A stretch of DNA of 64,000 bases. Source: Sporosarcina ureae DSM 2281. GTDB taxonomy: Bacteria > Bacillota > Bacilli > Bacillales_A > Planococcaceae. Below are positions 1 to 9,280 of this stretch, piece by piece. Location: NCBI RefSeq assembly GCF_000425545.1, contig NZ_AUDQ01000010.1:1-64000 (forward strand), read 5' to 3'. The position numbers were made by a program, and so were the translations under genes. Within the stretch, counting starts at the first letter, position 1; each line of letters begins with the position of its first letter. The notes under the pieces were generated by a model. That model was not told where the DNA came from. It worked only from the letters and a program-made list of their open reading frames with translations, and searched no databases.

Positions 1-313
1 CACCCTCTCAGGTCGGCTACGCATCGTCGCCTTGGTGAGCCATTACCCCACCAACTAGCTAATGCGCCGCGGGCCCATCCTTCAGTGACAGCGAGATGCC
101 GTCTTTCAACATTCCCTCATGCGAGAGAATGGATTATTCGGTATTAGCCCCGGTTTCCCGGAGTTATCCCCATCTGAAGGGCAGGTTGCCCACGTGTTAC
201 TCACCCGTCCGCCGCTAACTGAAGGAAGCAAGCTTCCAACAGTTCGCTCGACTTGCATGTATTAGGCATGCCGCCAGCGTTCGTCCTGAGCCAGGATCAA
301 ACTCTCCATAATA
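1..313 (-). rRNA. 16S rRNA, 5' part (cut by window edge)
   Basis: The reverse strand carries the start of a bacterial 16S rRNA. The universal 27F site lies at 286-305, and the conserved 5' domain continues to base 1. The mature 5' end is placed near 313, eight bases before the AGAGTTTGAT motif, by analogy with Bacillus. Only about 313 of roughly 1,550 nt are present; the rest of the operon lies beyond base 1. It is transcribed away from pbuG in the same direction, behind its own promoter. Confidence 0.97.
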
Positions 314-595
314 CTGGTAGACGATATGCCGCGGATTGCGTCGTCAGTTTCACTCGCTCAATCGGTCACGTACCTGAGTACGCTCCCTCTTTCGCTCGAT
401 CACTTCCTAACACTCCACAACATCTCGTCAACCAGTTACATGAAAAATCGATTAGCTCGAGTTTCATTTGCTGGCATCAATTAAGATACTCATTTTTGTT
501 TGTGTCATCGTTAGATGCACAAACTGTATTCCGTTAACGTTTTGCTGTTCAGTTTTCAAGGTTCATGTCGCAGTCGCTTTCTTGACTGTTCTATT
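314..595 (-). other. rrn leader region
   Basis: This is the transcribed leader between the rRNA promoter and 16S. It contains CCTTGAAAACTGAACA (546-561, reverse strand), a motif commonly seen next to rRNA genes in Bacillus operons and involved in processing and antitermination stems. Open frames in this stretch are by-products of stable RNA sequence and are not called. Confidence 0.7.
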
Positions 596-624
596 ACTAT
601 ATCAGACGCATTTTAAACTGTCAA
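596..624 (-). promoter_or_regulatory. rRNA operon promoter (SigA)
   Basis: On the reverse strand there is TTGACA (619-624), a 17-nt spacer and TATAGT (596-601). This is a near-consensus vegetative promoter, as expected for an rrn operon, roughly 285 nt upstream of mature 16S. Confidence 0.85.
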
Positions 625-711
625 CAACTTTAGACAACTTTTTTCAATTTCTTCTTCCTTTCTTTTAGATTCGATACTATTAACGCTTTTAAAGGGATGC
701 TTAAATAATAG

Positions 712-745
712 TAAAACCGCTTCCCTATTGGCTCAGGAAGCGGTC
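712..745 (-). terminator. pbuG terminator
   Basis: The inverted repeat ACCGCTTCC / GGAAGCGGT (716-744) is followed on the minus strand by TTTT. It lies directly after the pbuG stop and separates pbuG from the rRNA promoter. Confidence 0.8.
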
Positions 746-750
746 TGGTG

Positions 751-2085
751 TTATTTGATATAGATGAAATACAAAATGAAGATTACAAAGAGCCCGTACA
801 TAATTGGATGAATTTCTTTTCTTCTACCGCTTACTAGCATCGTAATAGGATAGAAAACGAAACCGATTGCGATACCTGTTGCGATACTGTACGTCAACGG
901 CATGGCGATAATCGTAAAGAATGCTGGAACTGCGATCTCGAAACGAGTCCACTCTATGTTTCCTAATGTCGACACCATTAATACCCCTACGATAATCAAA
1001 GCAGGAGCCGTAACTGCTGGTGTAATGACTAGTAGTAAAGGAGAGAAGAACATTGCTAGTAAAAACAGCAAGGCGGTTACAATAGAAGCAAAGCCTGTTT
1101 TGGCACCCGCCGCAACACCTGCAGTGGATTCAATATAAGAAGTGGTAGTGGATGTCCCCATTACTGCTCCTGTTACGGTTGCCAAGGAATCCGCAAGTAA
1201 TGCTTTGCCAGCACGCGGCAGACGGTCTTCCTTCATTAGACCTGCTTGTGTAGCTACTGCAACTAGTGTTCCAGCTGTATCGAAGAAGTCTACGAATAGG
1301 AATGTGATGACGATCACGAGAAATTGTGTTGTCATCAATGACCCTGGGTCGTTAAGGATCGCATCAAAAGCTGCACCAAACGTGGGAGCGACTGACGGAA
1401 TTTTATCTACCACCTTGTGCGGCACGTCTATTAAACTGACCGCCATACCTAAAGCCGTGGTCATAATCATTCCGTAGAAAATAGCACCTTTGATCTTCCT
1501 TACCATCATAATAATCGTGATGACTAATCCAAAGATCGTAAGCAATGTAGGACCAGCCGTTAAATCACCTAGACCTACTAACGTATTTTCATCCGCCACA
1601 ATAATCTTGGCATTTTGCAGACCTAGGAATGTAATGAACAAACCTATACCTGCACCTACCGCAAACTTCAGTTGTGCCGGTATTGCATTGATGATCATTT
1701 CACGTAACCCAGTTAATGAAAGAACAATAAAGATTAATCCTGAGAATAACACTCCAGTCAAACCTGTTTGCCATGGTATACCATACGTAAGCACTACGGT
1801 GAAAGCGAAGAATGCGTTTAATCCCATGCCTGGCGCTAAGCCAATCGGATATCTGGCTATTAAACCCATAAAGAGTGTTCCAACAGCAGCTGCGAGTGCA
1901 GTGGCAACAAATACAGCACCTTTATCCATACGCATGGAATCAGGCAGGTCAGGTACAACGTCCAAAGATAACATGATTGGATTTACCGCTAAAATATAGG
2001 CCATGGCTAAAAACGTAGTAATTCCACCGATGATTTCGCGACGATAATTGGTGCCAAGCTTATCAAACTCAAAGTATTTTTTCAT
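751..2085 (-). CDS. pbuG: Guanine/hypoxanthine permease PbuG (NCS2/AzgA-like)
   Basis: A 444-residue polytopic membrane protein that imports guanine and hypoxanthine for purine salvage. The N-terminus resembles Bacillus PbuG (MKKYFEFDKLGTNYRREI), followed by the ITTFLAMAYILAVNP and GLAPGMGLNAFFAF segments typical of the AzgA-like branch of nucleobase transporters. I chose the ATG at 2083-2085 because AAGGAAGG lies about 6 nt upstream. The in-frame ATG at 2104-2106 sits on the edge of the leader terminator and has no ribosome site. A purine riboswitch and terminator precede the gene, so expression should fall when guanine is plentiful. The neighbour guaA upstream matches the B. subtilis order. 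Confidence 0.95.
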   Translation of the reverse strand: MKKYFEFDKLGTNYRREIIGGITTFLAMAYILAVNPIMLSLDVVPDLPDSMRMDKGAVFVATALAAAVGTLFMGLIARYPIGLAPGMGLNAFFAFTVVLTYGIPWQTGLTGVLFSGLIFIVLSLTGLREMIINAIPAQLKFAVGAGIGLFITFLGLQNAKIIVADENTLVGLGDLTAGPTLLTIFGLVITIIMMVRKIKGAIFYGMIMTTALGMAVSLIDVPHKVVDKIPSVAPTFGAAFDAILNDPGSLMTTQFLVIVITFLFVDFFDTAGTLVAVATQAGLMKEDRLPRAGKALLADSLATVTGAVMGTSTTTSYIESTAGVAAGAKTGFASIVTALLFLLAMFFSPLLLVITPAVTAPALIIVGVLMVSTLGNIEWTRFEIAVPAFFTIIAMPLTYSIATGIAIGFVFYPITMLVSGRRKEIHPIMYGLFVIFILYFIYIK

Positions 2086-2111
2086 TGTGACCTTCCTTAC
2101 TCTCATTATGT

Positions 2112-2148
2112 AAAAAGAGGCACGCGAAATAAATTCGCATGCCTCTTC
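2112..2148 (-). terminator. Riboswitch expression-platform terminator (pbuG leader)
   Basis: A 12-bp stem (GAGGCATGCGAA / TTCGCGTGCCTC, one G-T pair) is followed on the minus strand by TTTTT. It lies between the purine aptamer and the pbuG start and should form when ligand is bound. Confidence 0.85.
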
Positions 2149-2179
2149 TTTAATCCAATAGAAAATACATTTCTATTTT

Positions 2180-2250
2180 GAATCGTAGTCGAAACATTTA
2201 CGGTGTTTCGGTAGAGACTTCCAGGCCTTATTCCCAGCGTTATACGATCA
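2180..2250 (-). promoter_or_regulatory. Purine riboswitch, guanine class
   Basis: The reverse strand contains the purine aptamer core: CGTATAA at the P1/J1-2 junction, a GGCCTGGAAGTCTCTACC segment, then ACACCGTAAATGT and CGACTACG closing P1. The 3' junction reads GACTA rather than GATTA, meaning a C at the ligand-pairing position, which in this family specifies guanine/hypoxanthine. P1 pairs GATCGTA with TACGATT. It controls pbuG through the terminator at 2112-2148. Confidence 0.95.
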
Positions 2251-2266
2251 TATTCTGTTGTTTAAC

Positions 2267-3820
2267 TTATTCCCATTCAATAGTGCCTGGTGGTTTCGCT
2301 GTAATATCATATACAACACGATTGACTTGATCCACTTCAGTTGTAATTCGAGTACTAATTTTTTCTAGTACATCGAAAGGTATACGAGCCCAGTCTGCCG
2401 TCATACCATCTACTGAATGAACCGCTCTTATACCTATCGCATAGTCGTAAGAACGTTGTTCGTTACGAACACCTACACTACGGATATTCGGTAATACTGC
2501 GAAATATTGCCAGATTGAACGATCGAGTCCAGCTTTTGCGATTTCATCACGTAAAATAAAGTCTGCATCGCGAACGATTTCAAGCTTATCTTCCGTAATT
2601 TCCCCAAGCACACGAACTCCAAGTCCCGGACCTGGGAATGGTTGACGGTTAACAATTTCTTCAGGCAATCCAAGTTCCGCACCTACCGCACGTACTTCAT
2701 CTTTAAATAATGCACGTAATGGTTCGATTAACTCGAAGTCCATATCTTCAGGCAAACCGCCCACATTATGGTGAGATTTAATAGTTGCAGAAGTTGCTGT
2801 TCCACTTTCAATGATATCTGCATAAATCGTACCTTGTGCTAAATATTTGATGCCGTCTAGTTTAGCAGATTCTTCATCAAATACGTAAATAAATTCATTG
2901 CCGATAATCTTACGTTTTTGTTCAGGATCTGTAACACCTTCGAGCTTATTTAAGAAGCGTTCGCGTGCATCTACTTTAATGAAGTGCATACTGAACTGTT
3001 CACTGAAAGTCTTAACTACACTTTCAACTTCGCCTTTACGAAGCAATCCGTGGTCAACAAAAATACATGTCAACTGATCTCCTATTGCACGGTCAATCAA
3101 AGCAGCTACGACTGATGAGTCAACCCCGCCACTTAGCGCGCAAAGTACTTTACGATCGCCAACCGTTGAGCGGATCTTCTCTACTTCTATCTCAATGAAA
3201 CGATCCATTGTCCAATCGCCTGAAGCTTTACAGATTTCAAAAACAAAGTTACGCAAGAAGTCTTTCCCGTTTTCCGAACGATAATCTTCTGGATGGAATT
3301 GAATCGCATAGATTTGTTGTTCATCGTTTGAAATAGCTGCAATATTACCAGCAGAATCTTTTGCAGATGCAGTAAACCCTTCAGGTAATTCGACAATGTC
3401 AGCGCTGTGACTAACCCAGACGTTTTGATTGTCAGTCTGACCAGCAAATAATGTAGACGTCGTATCCACTGTCAACGTTTCTTCTTTGCTTTCACCGCCT
3501 GCATTCTTTTCTACCTTACCGCCTAAATGATCAACGATTACTTGAGCTCCGTAACTGATGCCCAATACAGGAATACCTAATTCAAATATTGCTGGATTGA
3601 TATCATGCGCTTTCGCGTCTCCAACAGATGCTGCACCGCCGGAAAGTACAATACCGACTGGATTCATTTTTTTAATTTCCTCAATTGTCGTTGTATGTGC
3701 GTGTAACTCACTATACACACCAAATTCGCGGATTGTACGCGTGAAGAGCTGATTATACTTACTGCCGTAATCGAGAACTACAACTTTTTCTTGTCCGGCT
3801 AACACAGGAGCATTTGACAA
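2267..3820 (-). CDS. guaA: GMP synthase with altered glutaminase active site
   Basis: A 517-residue protein of the GuaA family, which converts XMP to GMP using ATP and ammonia. The C-terminal two-thirds looks intact: ATP-PPase P-loop SGGVDSS (230-236), [11 protein letters not shown] and a complete C-terminal dimerisation domain ending TIEWE. The N-terminal class I glutamine amidotransferase domain is unusual. Where the family has GICYG, this protein has GISYG, with Ser89 in place of the nucleophilic Cys. SGGP is SGGA and MSHGD is VSHSA. FHPE (His176, Glu178) is kept. The start is TTG at 3818-3820, with AGGTGG 5 nt upstream. I infer ammonia-dependent activity. The order yebA-guaA-pbuG matches B. 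subtilis. Confidence 0.93.
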   Translation of the reverse strand: MSNAPVLAGQEKVVVLDYGSKYNQLFTRTIREFGVYSELHAHTTTIEEIKKMNPVGIVLSGGAASVGDAKAHDINPAIFELGIPVLGISYGAQVIVDHLGGKVEKNAGGESKEETLTVDTTSTLFAGQTDNQNVWVSHSADIVELPEGFTASAKDSAGNIAAISNDEQQIYAIQFHPEDYRSENGKDFLRNFVFEICKASGDWTMDRFIEIEVEKIRSTVGDRKVLCALSGGVDSSVVAALIDRAIGDQLTCIFVDHGLLRKGEVESVVKTFSEQFSMHFIKVDARERFLNKLEGVTDPEQKRKIIGNEFIYVFDEESAKLDGIKYLAQGTIYADIIESGTATSATIKSHHNVGGLPEDMDFELIEPLRALFKDEVRAVGAELGLPEEIVNRQPFPGPGLGVRVLGEITEDKLEIVRDADFILRDEIAKAGLDRSIWQYFAVLPNIRSVGVRNEQRSYDYAIGIRAVHSVDGMTADWARIPFDVLEKISTRITTEVDQVNRVVYDITAKPPGTIEWE

Positions 3821-3868
3821 CTAATCCACCTCTTCCAATTTTTTAATACCATTTCACGCCTCAACTAC

Positions 3869-3907
3869 AAAAGACGCGTTAGAAAGTCAACTTTCCACGC
3901 GTCTTTT
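3869..3907 (-). terminator. Hairpin terminator between yebA and guaA
   Basis: AAAAGACGCGT and ACGCGTCTTTT form a stem around a 17-nt centre. A T-run follows on either strand. It ends the yeaC-yeaD-yebA transcript, or acts as a partial barrier before guaA. Confidence 0.75.
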
Positions 3908-4024
3908 CCATCAAAGAATCCAGGTACTGCTATTCAATGATAGCTGACGTTCGTTAGTGCAAGATATGTCGAGGACATTTCAAGCATCATCCACTCTATA
4001 TTTTACGCATATTTCGCTAAAAAA

Positions 4025-6193
4025 TCAACATGTTGTACTAATAATTAAATCTTCCCACACTTTATTCAACTTATCCCATTCTTGCGTCTCCCAGTCATTC
4101 CCGTATATTCCTGTTTCATACGCATTGGTTAAGACGGCCATACGATCTCCGCCGTACCGCTCGTCTACGAGTTTCGCATAGTTGGAAAGCGTCATCGCGG
4201 TATCTTTTGGCAGTCCGGTCCGAGCTAATTGTTGTAATAACTGTGTGAATTGCTGTTCAAATTTCGCGCGACCGTTTGGCAGTTTCCTGAGTTGTTTTAT
4301 ACGCCATTTCGGTAGCCAATTGCTTCTTTTACTATAGACAATTAAACTTGCTCCTACAATTAACACAAACAATGATACATAAATCCACCATTGACTGAAC
4401 AACCATACATATTTTTGTTTGAATGCGTCGAAGGCAGGCGAACCTTTTGTTTTCTTAGGAAGTTCTTTCTCTTTTTCCACTTCCGGTTTCACAGTTTTTT
4501 TAATTTCCTCTTCTTCAGAACTTTCATTCGGAATATCGAATTCGATCTCTGTTGGATGTGTAAAACCTAGTGTCGGCTCAAACGGCATCCATCCAATTTC
4601 GGGAATGTATACTTCTACCCACGAATGAGCCTCATCATTCGTCACGCGATAGACACTTTTCCCAGATGCTTTATATGCCATTTCTCCTGGCGCAAATCCT
4701 TTCACCCAGCGCGTTGGTATATCTACGGACCTGAGCATGACCGCCATGGAGGTGGAGAAGTTATCACAATAGCCCTTTTTCGTGTCGAATAGAAACTGAT
4801 CTACATAATCCTGTTCTTCATCAGGCACCGGAACATTTTGCGTTTCATAAACAAAACCGTTCTTTTTGAAGTATTGCTCTATGGCTTTCACTTTGTCATA
4901 GACGGCCGTTTCGTTTTCTGTAATCGATAAAGCCAGTTCCTTCACGCGTTCCGGTAATTCTTCCGGTAGTTGGACATAGCTATTCAAATCCTCCGGAACC
5001 GTCTCATAGTTCACCATCTCTGTTTTCTGCAAATCTGACAGGATGTATGTAGGTTCAACAAACTCCATTTCATACTGTTCAATTTTCTCTTGTAGACCCA
5101 TCAACAAATATAGTCGGTTCGTCGTCATCTCATGCATAAGATTCAAACCTTCAGGCGAGGAAATCTTCGTCGTGCCATAAGGAGTAGCAAGAAATGGAAG
5201 TGGTTCAGCGAAATCCAGTGTAGCATGCAAGACTTCCCCTTCTGCGGGATTATTCCATAGATCTTCGCCTGTATCCAGCAGCTCCTTATCTGACTCTTTA
5301 TCCTGTATCCAGCCCTTTGAAGTATATGTATCTTTCGTTTCAATACGCCAATATTGCCGTTCGTCCACGGATGCTTCAAACACCAATTGATTGTTTTGGA
5401 CGAAAGCTCCACCCAGTTGCGTATCATCGGGGTCATAACCCGCTCTGGCTTGTCCGTTGTCAGATACGTTATCCTCCGCTCCACTCAACGATAGTAAGAA
5501 CGGTACAGGATCTGGCCATGCAGGAGGATATACCGGTGCATTTCTTGATAGCAATCCGATAGATACAACAATCAGTACCACTGGCAATGAAAGCAAAAGC
5601 AATCTCTTAGGACGAAGTGACAATCCTTCATCACCCGATAATTTAATTATTGTAAGGCAACCTACAATTACTAAGCCTACTATCATAATTCTCACTATAG
5701 ACGAAGTAGCGTCATATGGAGTGAACGTATCCAAAAGTGCTACAAATATTATTGTAAAACCAAAGAACATCATCATACTACGTCGCACTTCAATCCAGTG
5801 ACGAAGTAAATAAGCGATCATCCAAACTAGCACAAACAACAATAACGTACGGAATAAATTCGATAATTCCCCGAGATTACCTTGGAATAGCAACAGGACA
5901 TTCTGTTGGACATCTTGCAAAATATAGCCTGTCACAGCTATAGAGATCCATAGTTTATTAAAATACATATAATGAATAGCCCATACTACATATAGAATCT
6001 GGACCGTTCCACTGATCCACCATGGCAGTTGCAGTAAAGTCAATGCAAAAAAGAGTACTAGATAGATGATGAATAGAGATGGATGTCCAAAATCCGTCAA
6101 ATCCACAATCGGGATAAACCACTCCCACAGCAAAACGGAACTGAGCGCATATAAAAACAACAGCACTTTCCAATCCAACTTTGATCTCTTCAT
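4025..6193 (-). CDS. yebA: Membrane transglutaminase-like protein YebA
   Basis: A 722-residue protein with about five hydrophobic segments in the first 220 residues, a large extracytoplasmic region, a transglutaminase-core domain and one C-terminal membrane helix followed by a DUF4129-like cytoplasmic tail. The Cys-His part of the catalytic triad is visible in KKGYCDNFSTSMAVML and DEAHSWVEVYIPEIGW. It matches B. subtilis YebA in order and size. The start overlaps the yeaD stop (6190-6193), so translation is probably coupled. MoxR/DUF58/transglutaminase trios recur together in bacteria. The substrate is unknown, probably an envelope protein. Confidence 0.9.
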   Translation of the reverse strand: MKRSKLDWKVLLFLYALSSVLLWEWFIPIVDLTDFGHPSLFIIYLVLFFALTLLQLPWWISGTVQILYVVWAIHYMYFNKLWISIAVTGYILQDVQQNVLLLFQGNLGELSNLFRTLLLFVLVWMIAYLLRHWIEVRRSMMMFFGFTIIFVALLDTFTPYDATSSIVRIMIVGLVIVGCLTIIKLSGDEGLSLRPKRLLLLSLPVVLIVVSIGLLSRNAPVYPPAWPDPVPFLLSLSGAEDNVSDNGQARAGYDPDDTQLGGAFVQNNQLVFEASVDERQYWRIETKDTYTSKGWIQDKESDKELLDTGEDLWNNPAEGEVLHATLDFAEPLPFLATPYGTTKISSPEGLNLMHEMTTNRLYLLMGLQEKIEQYEMEFVEPTYILSDLQKTEMVNYETVPEDLNSYVQLPEELPERVKELALSITENETAVYDKVKAIEQYFKKNGFVYETQNVPVPDEEQDYVDQFLFDTKKGYCDNFSTSMAVMLRSVDIPTRWVKGFAPGEMAYKASGKSVYRVTNDEAHSWVEVYIPEIGWMPFEPTLGFTHPTEIEFDIPNESSEEEEIKKTVKPEVEKEKELPKKTKGSPAFDAFKQKYVWLFSQWWIYVSLFVLIVGASLIVYSKRSNWLPKWRIKQLRKLPNGRAKFEQQFTQLLQQLARTGLPKDTAMTLSNYAKLVDERYGGDRMAVLTNAYETGIYGNDWETQEWDKLNKVWEDLIISTTC

Positions 6194-7368
6194 AAATTCA
6201 CCGTCTTTCTCGACATTGATAAACGATCAGACGGATAAATCATTTTCACCGTAATACCAAGCGATTTCACTTGATTAACATTAGCTTCTAGAGATTTTTT
6301 GTTCGTTTCATCTGTTATGAGCACAAAACAAACTATTGTGGATGCATCATGAGTACATGTCAACACGCTACGGACAAACTCCATGCGAAGATTTCCTGTA
6401 ATAAGCAATAACGCATCTCCAGATATTTCTTTCTCTATCGGCAATCTTACCTTTTGTGTGTCTTCAGGTTGGATTTTCGCAAGATGTACTAATGCTTGTC
6501 TCGTCTGACCTGCGGATTGTATCGATGGAAACACTTTCGGCTGGTCACTCGCTGTGATCAGGGTCAACTTGGCATGATTCTCTCTGGCGGATACAACAAT
6601 CGATGCAGCAAACTCCACTGCATCTTCAAATGTTTCCGATATTCCGCAATCCAGCAACAACGTATGTTGCTCCGAACGCTGTTCATCAAATTCTTTTGTC
6701 ATTAATTTCGAAGTACGTGCAAATGATTTCCAATGAATCCAAGACATCCGGTCCCCTGGCGCATATTCCCTGATGCTAGATGGGGTAGTTGCATCCTTCG
6801 CTAGCATGAAAGCTGAGAGTTGCTGCCCTTCGCTCGTCCCATTAGATGCTGATTCATACACTAAATCGGTTACGCTCGGATAGACTAAAAAATGATTTTG
6901 TATAACAAATACTTTTCTTTTACGAATCCAATTAAAAAAATCCACTATTTGCACTTCTACTGTCGGCAATGTGTATTCGCCACGCTGAACATCCTTTAGC
7001 AAATAGGTGTGCTCATATGTTCTCCGAAATCCTAAGAGCATAATTTTCCGTTCAATCTTTTCGCGCTTAGCGTGAACTCGTCTATCCATTAGAATTACAT
7101 ATAGTAGAGGGAAAGGGAAGTTCCTTTTTAAAACCACCCGAATGGAGACCTGTCCACTCCTAGATACATGTCGATCTTCAATATATCGTGCAACGGTTAG
7201 ATCTCGTAACGGATACAAGTAGAGAAGCACGGAGTATGTCACAAATGGAATCAACATATAGAAAATGAACCAGCTAACGAAGCCCCCTTGAAATTTTGCG
7301 AAGACGTAAGCAACTGTACCAATGGCTACGACACTCGCGAATCGCCCAAATGATTGCAATGCCTTCAT
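6190..7368 (-). CDS. yeaD: DUF58 protein YeaD
   Basis: A 392-residue protein with two N-terminal membrane helices, a beta-rich segment and the DUF58 signature IREYAPGDRMSWIHWKSFARTSKL, followed by a von Willebrand A-like fold containing LLLDCG. DUF58 proteins are usually encoded beside MoxR AAA+ ATPases and are thought to be their partners. Here the gene overlaps both neighbours by 4 bp (yeaC 7365-7368; yebA 6190-6193), which indicates one transcript. No enzymatic role is known. Confidence 0.9.
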   Translation of the reverse strand: MKALQSFGRFASVVAIGTVAYVFAKFQGGFVSWFIFYMLIPFVTYSVLLYLYPLRDLTVARYIEDRHVSRSGQVSIRVVLKRNFPFPLLYVILMDRRVHAKREKIERKIMLLGFRRTYEHTYLLKDVQRGEYTLPTVEVQIVDFFNWIRKRKVFVIQNHFLVYPSVTDLVYESASNGTSEGQQLSAFMLAKDATTPSSIREYAPGDRMSWIHWKSFARTSKLMTKEFDEQRSEQHTLLLDCGISETFEDAVEFAASIVVSARENHAKLTLITASDQPKVFPSIQSAGQTRQALVHLAKIQPEDTQKVRLPIEKEISGDALLLITGNLRMEFVRSVLTCTHDASTIVCFVLITDETNKKSLEANVNQVKSLGITVKMIYPSDRLSMSRKTVNL

Positions 7369-8315
7369 AGAGTAGTAGACCTGCGCATTACCGGAACCGG
7401 CTGACGCTCGAGGATCCGACTAACAATTTCCTCCGCATCAATTCCTTCGTATTTCGCTTCAGGACGCAAAATCATCCGATGCGAAAATGCAAACGACGCC
7501 AAATATTGTACATCATCCGGCAAGACAAACGTGCGCCCTTTTATGAACGCGTAAGCTTGGCAAGCTTTCATTAATGCCATTGAACCTCGTGGACTTACGC
7601 CTAAAGAAACAGACTCATGATGGCGGGTTGCATCCGCACAATCCACAATATAAGAAACAATCGTATCGTCTACTGTCACTTCTCGCACATTACGCTGTAA
7701 CTCCAATAATTCATCCACTGTCAGAATGGCATCGATTTTCTCAATCGGTGTTTGCCGTTCCGCTCTTTTCAATAACTCCATCTCTTGCTGCTTTGTCGGA
7801 TACCCCATTTTCAACTTGAAAATAAAACGATCAAGCTGTGCTTCCGGTAGAGGGTAGGTCCCTTCATATTCCACAGGGTTTTGTGTCGCCATCACGAAAA
7901 ATGGTTCCGGCAATTGAATAGTCGTTCCATCTACTGTAATCGATGCCTCTTCCATACCTTCCAATAATGCAGCCTGTGTTTTGGGTGATGTTCGGTTGAT
8001 TTCATCAGCCAATACGATATTACCAATCAAAGGTCCCGGACGAAATTCAAATTGCATTGTCTGTGGATTATAGATGGACACGCCTGAAACATCAGAAGGT
8101 AATAGGTCAGGTGTGAATTGGATCCGCTTAAACTTCGCACCAATTGATGTCGCCAACGCTCTCACTAGCATCGTCTTTCCAACACCTGGTACGTCTTCCA
8201 GTAATACGTGACCGCCAGCTAATAATGCCGTCATACTTAACTCCGCTATATCCCGTTTTCCAACAATAACTTTTTCAATATTGTCCAATACTCGTTCGAT
8301 CCATTCTGAATGCAT
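7365..8315 (-). CDS. yeaC: MoxR-family AAA+ ATPase YeaC
   Basis: A 316-residue AAA+ protein. Walker A is GVPGVGKTML, Walker B is IVLADEINRTSP, sensor 1 is FVMATQNPVEYEGTYPLPEAQLDRF, and the C-terminal lid has LGVSPRGSMAL. MoxR ATPases are thought to act as chaperones that mature or insert partner proteins. The partner here is presumably YeaD and/or YebA, encoded immediately downstream with 4-bp overlaps. It is the first gene of the operon and is separated from nadE by a terminator. Confidence 0.95.
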   Translation of the reverse strand: MHSEWIERVLDNIEKVIVGKRDIAELSMTALLAGGHVLLEDVPGVGKTMLVRALATSIGAKFKRIQFTPDLLPSDVSGVSIYNPQTMQFEFRPGPLIGNIVLADEINRTSPKTQAALLEGMEEASITVDGTTIQLPEPFFVMATQNPVEYEGTYPLPEAQLDRFIFKLKMGYPTKQQEMELLKRAERQTPIEKIDAILTVDELLELQRNVREVTVDDTIVSYIVDCADATRHHESVSLGVSPRGSMALMKACQAYAFIKGRTFVLPDDVQYLASFAFSHRMILRPEAKYEGIDAEEIVSRILERQPVPVMRRSTTL

Positions 8316-8397
8316 AGTTATTCTCTCCCGTCACGAACTGAATCCGTCTTATTATATGAAACTATCATACCTGAAACGCATAACCTCGACAAACAGA

Positions 8398-8438
8398 AAA
8401 AAACTGCCGACCCTTTGACGCACAAAAGGTCGGCAGAT
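8398..8438 (-). terminator. nadE terminator
   Basis: The stem CTGCCGACC / GGTCGGCAG (8404-8436) is followed on the minus strand by six T residues. It lies immediately after the nadE stop. Confidence 0.88.
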
Positions 8439-8439
8439 T

Positions 8440-9264
8440 TCATTTCCAAAATTCATCAAATACCGTGATAGGCAAATGGCGTTTATGCGCTGATTTCAAA
8501 TAATGCCCTTCTATTTGCTTTCGCGCCTCATCCGATACTTCTTTTCCTTCCAGATAGTCATCAATTTCATCATACGTCACACCTAATGCTACCTCATCCG
8601 GAATGGCAGGTTTATTGTCTTCCAAATCAGCCGTAGGGATTTTATTGTATAAATGTGGTGGGCAATCTAGCGCTTCTAATAGTTGTTTTCCTTGGCGTTT
8701 ATTCAATCGGTAGATCGGCATAAGATCCGCTGCGCCATCACCAAACTTTGTATAAAATCCAGTAATTGCTTCAGCTGCGTGATCTGAACCTAGAACGACA
8801 GAGTGATGGATGGCTGCTACGGAATATTGTGCTTTCATACGTTCGCGCGCTTTTTCATTTCCTTTATCAAAATCAGAAATGTGGAGACCCGCTTTGTTCA
8901 TAGCTCGCTCACTGGCATCCACCGCTTCTTTAATATCGACTGAATAAACGATTGACGGCTTAATAAAACGCAATGCATCTTGGCAATCGTCTTCGTCAAA
9001 CTGCACACCGTATGGTAAACGAAGAGCATAGAAGCGGTACTTTTCTTTCCCTTCTTCTTCATTCAGCTCGTCAATCGCCATCTGCGCCAACTTGCCGACT
9101 AATGTAGAGTCTTGACCACCGGAAATACCTAATGTGAACCCTTGTAAAAAGGTATTTTTTTTCAAATATGCTTTCATAAAGTCAATGGAAGTCCGGATCT
9201 CTTGCTGCGGGTCGATTTCCGGCTTCGTACATAATGCTTGGATAATTTCTTGCTGCAATGTCAA
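8440..9264 (-). CDS. nadE: NH3-dependent NAD+ synthetase
   Basis: A 274-residue enzyme that converts deamido-NAD to NAD+ with ATP and ammonia, the last step of NAD synthesis. [11 protein letters not shown] is the PP-loop of the N-type ATP pyrophosphatase fold, and [28 protein letters not shown] is the conserved deamido-NAD and ATP site. There is no glutaminase domain, so it is the ammonia-using form. I chose TTG at 9262-9264 over the upstream ATG at 9312: the protein then begins MTLQQEII like Bacillus NadE, and the gap to the pncB stop becomes 16 nt instead of a 32-nt overlap. It is co-transcribed with pncB. Confidence 0.95.
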   Translation of the reverse strand: MTLQQEIIQALCTKPEIDPQQEIRTSIDFMKAYLKKNTFLQGFTLGISGGQDSTLVGKLAQMAIDELNEEEGKEKYRFYALRLPYGVQFDEDDCQDALRFIKPSIVYSVDIKEAVDASERAMNKAGLHISDFDKGNEKARERMKAQYSVAAIHHSVVLGSDHAAEAITGFYTKFGDGAADLMPIYRLNKRQGKQLLEALDCPPHLYNKIPTADLEDNKPAIPDEVALGVTYDEIDDYLEGKEVSDEARKQIEGHYLKSAHKRHLPITVFDEFWK

Positions 9265-9280
9265 CGCTCCCACTTCCTTT

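Noticed and set aside
253-668. Open frames across the start of 16S and its leader
   Set aside because: They lie in rRNA and rRNA leader sequence with no ribosome sites; stable RNA explains the region.
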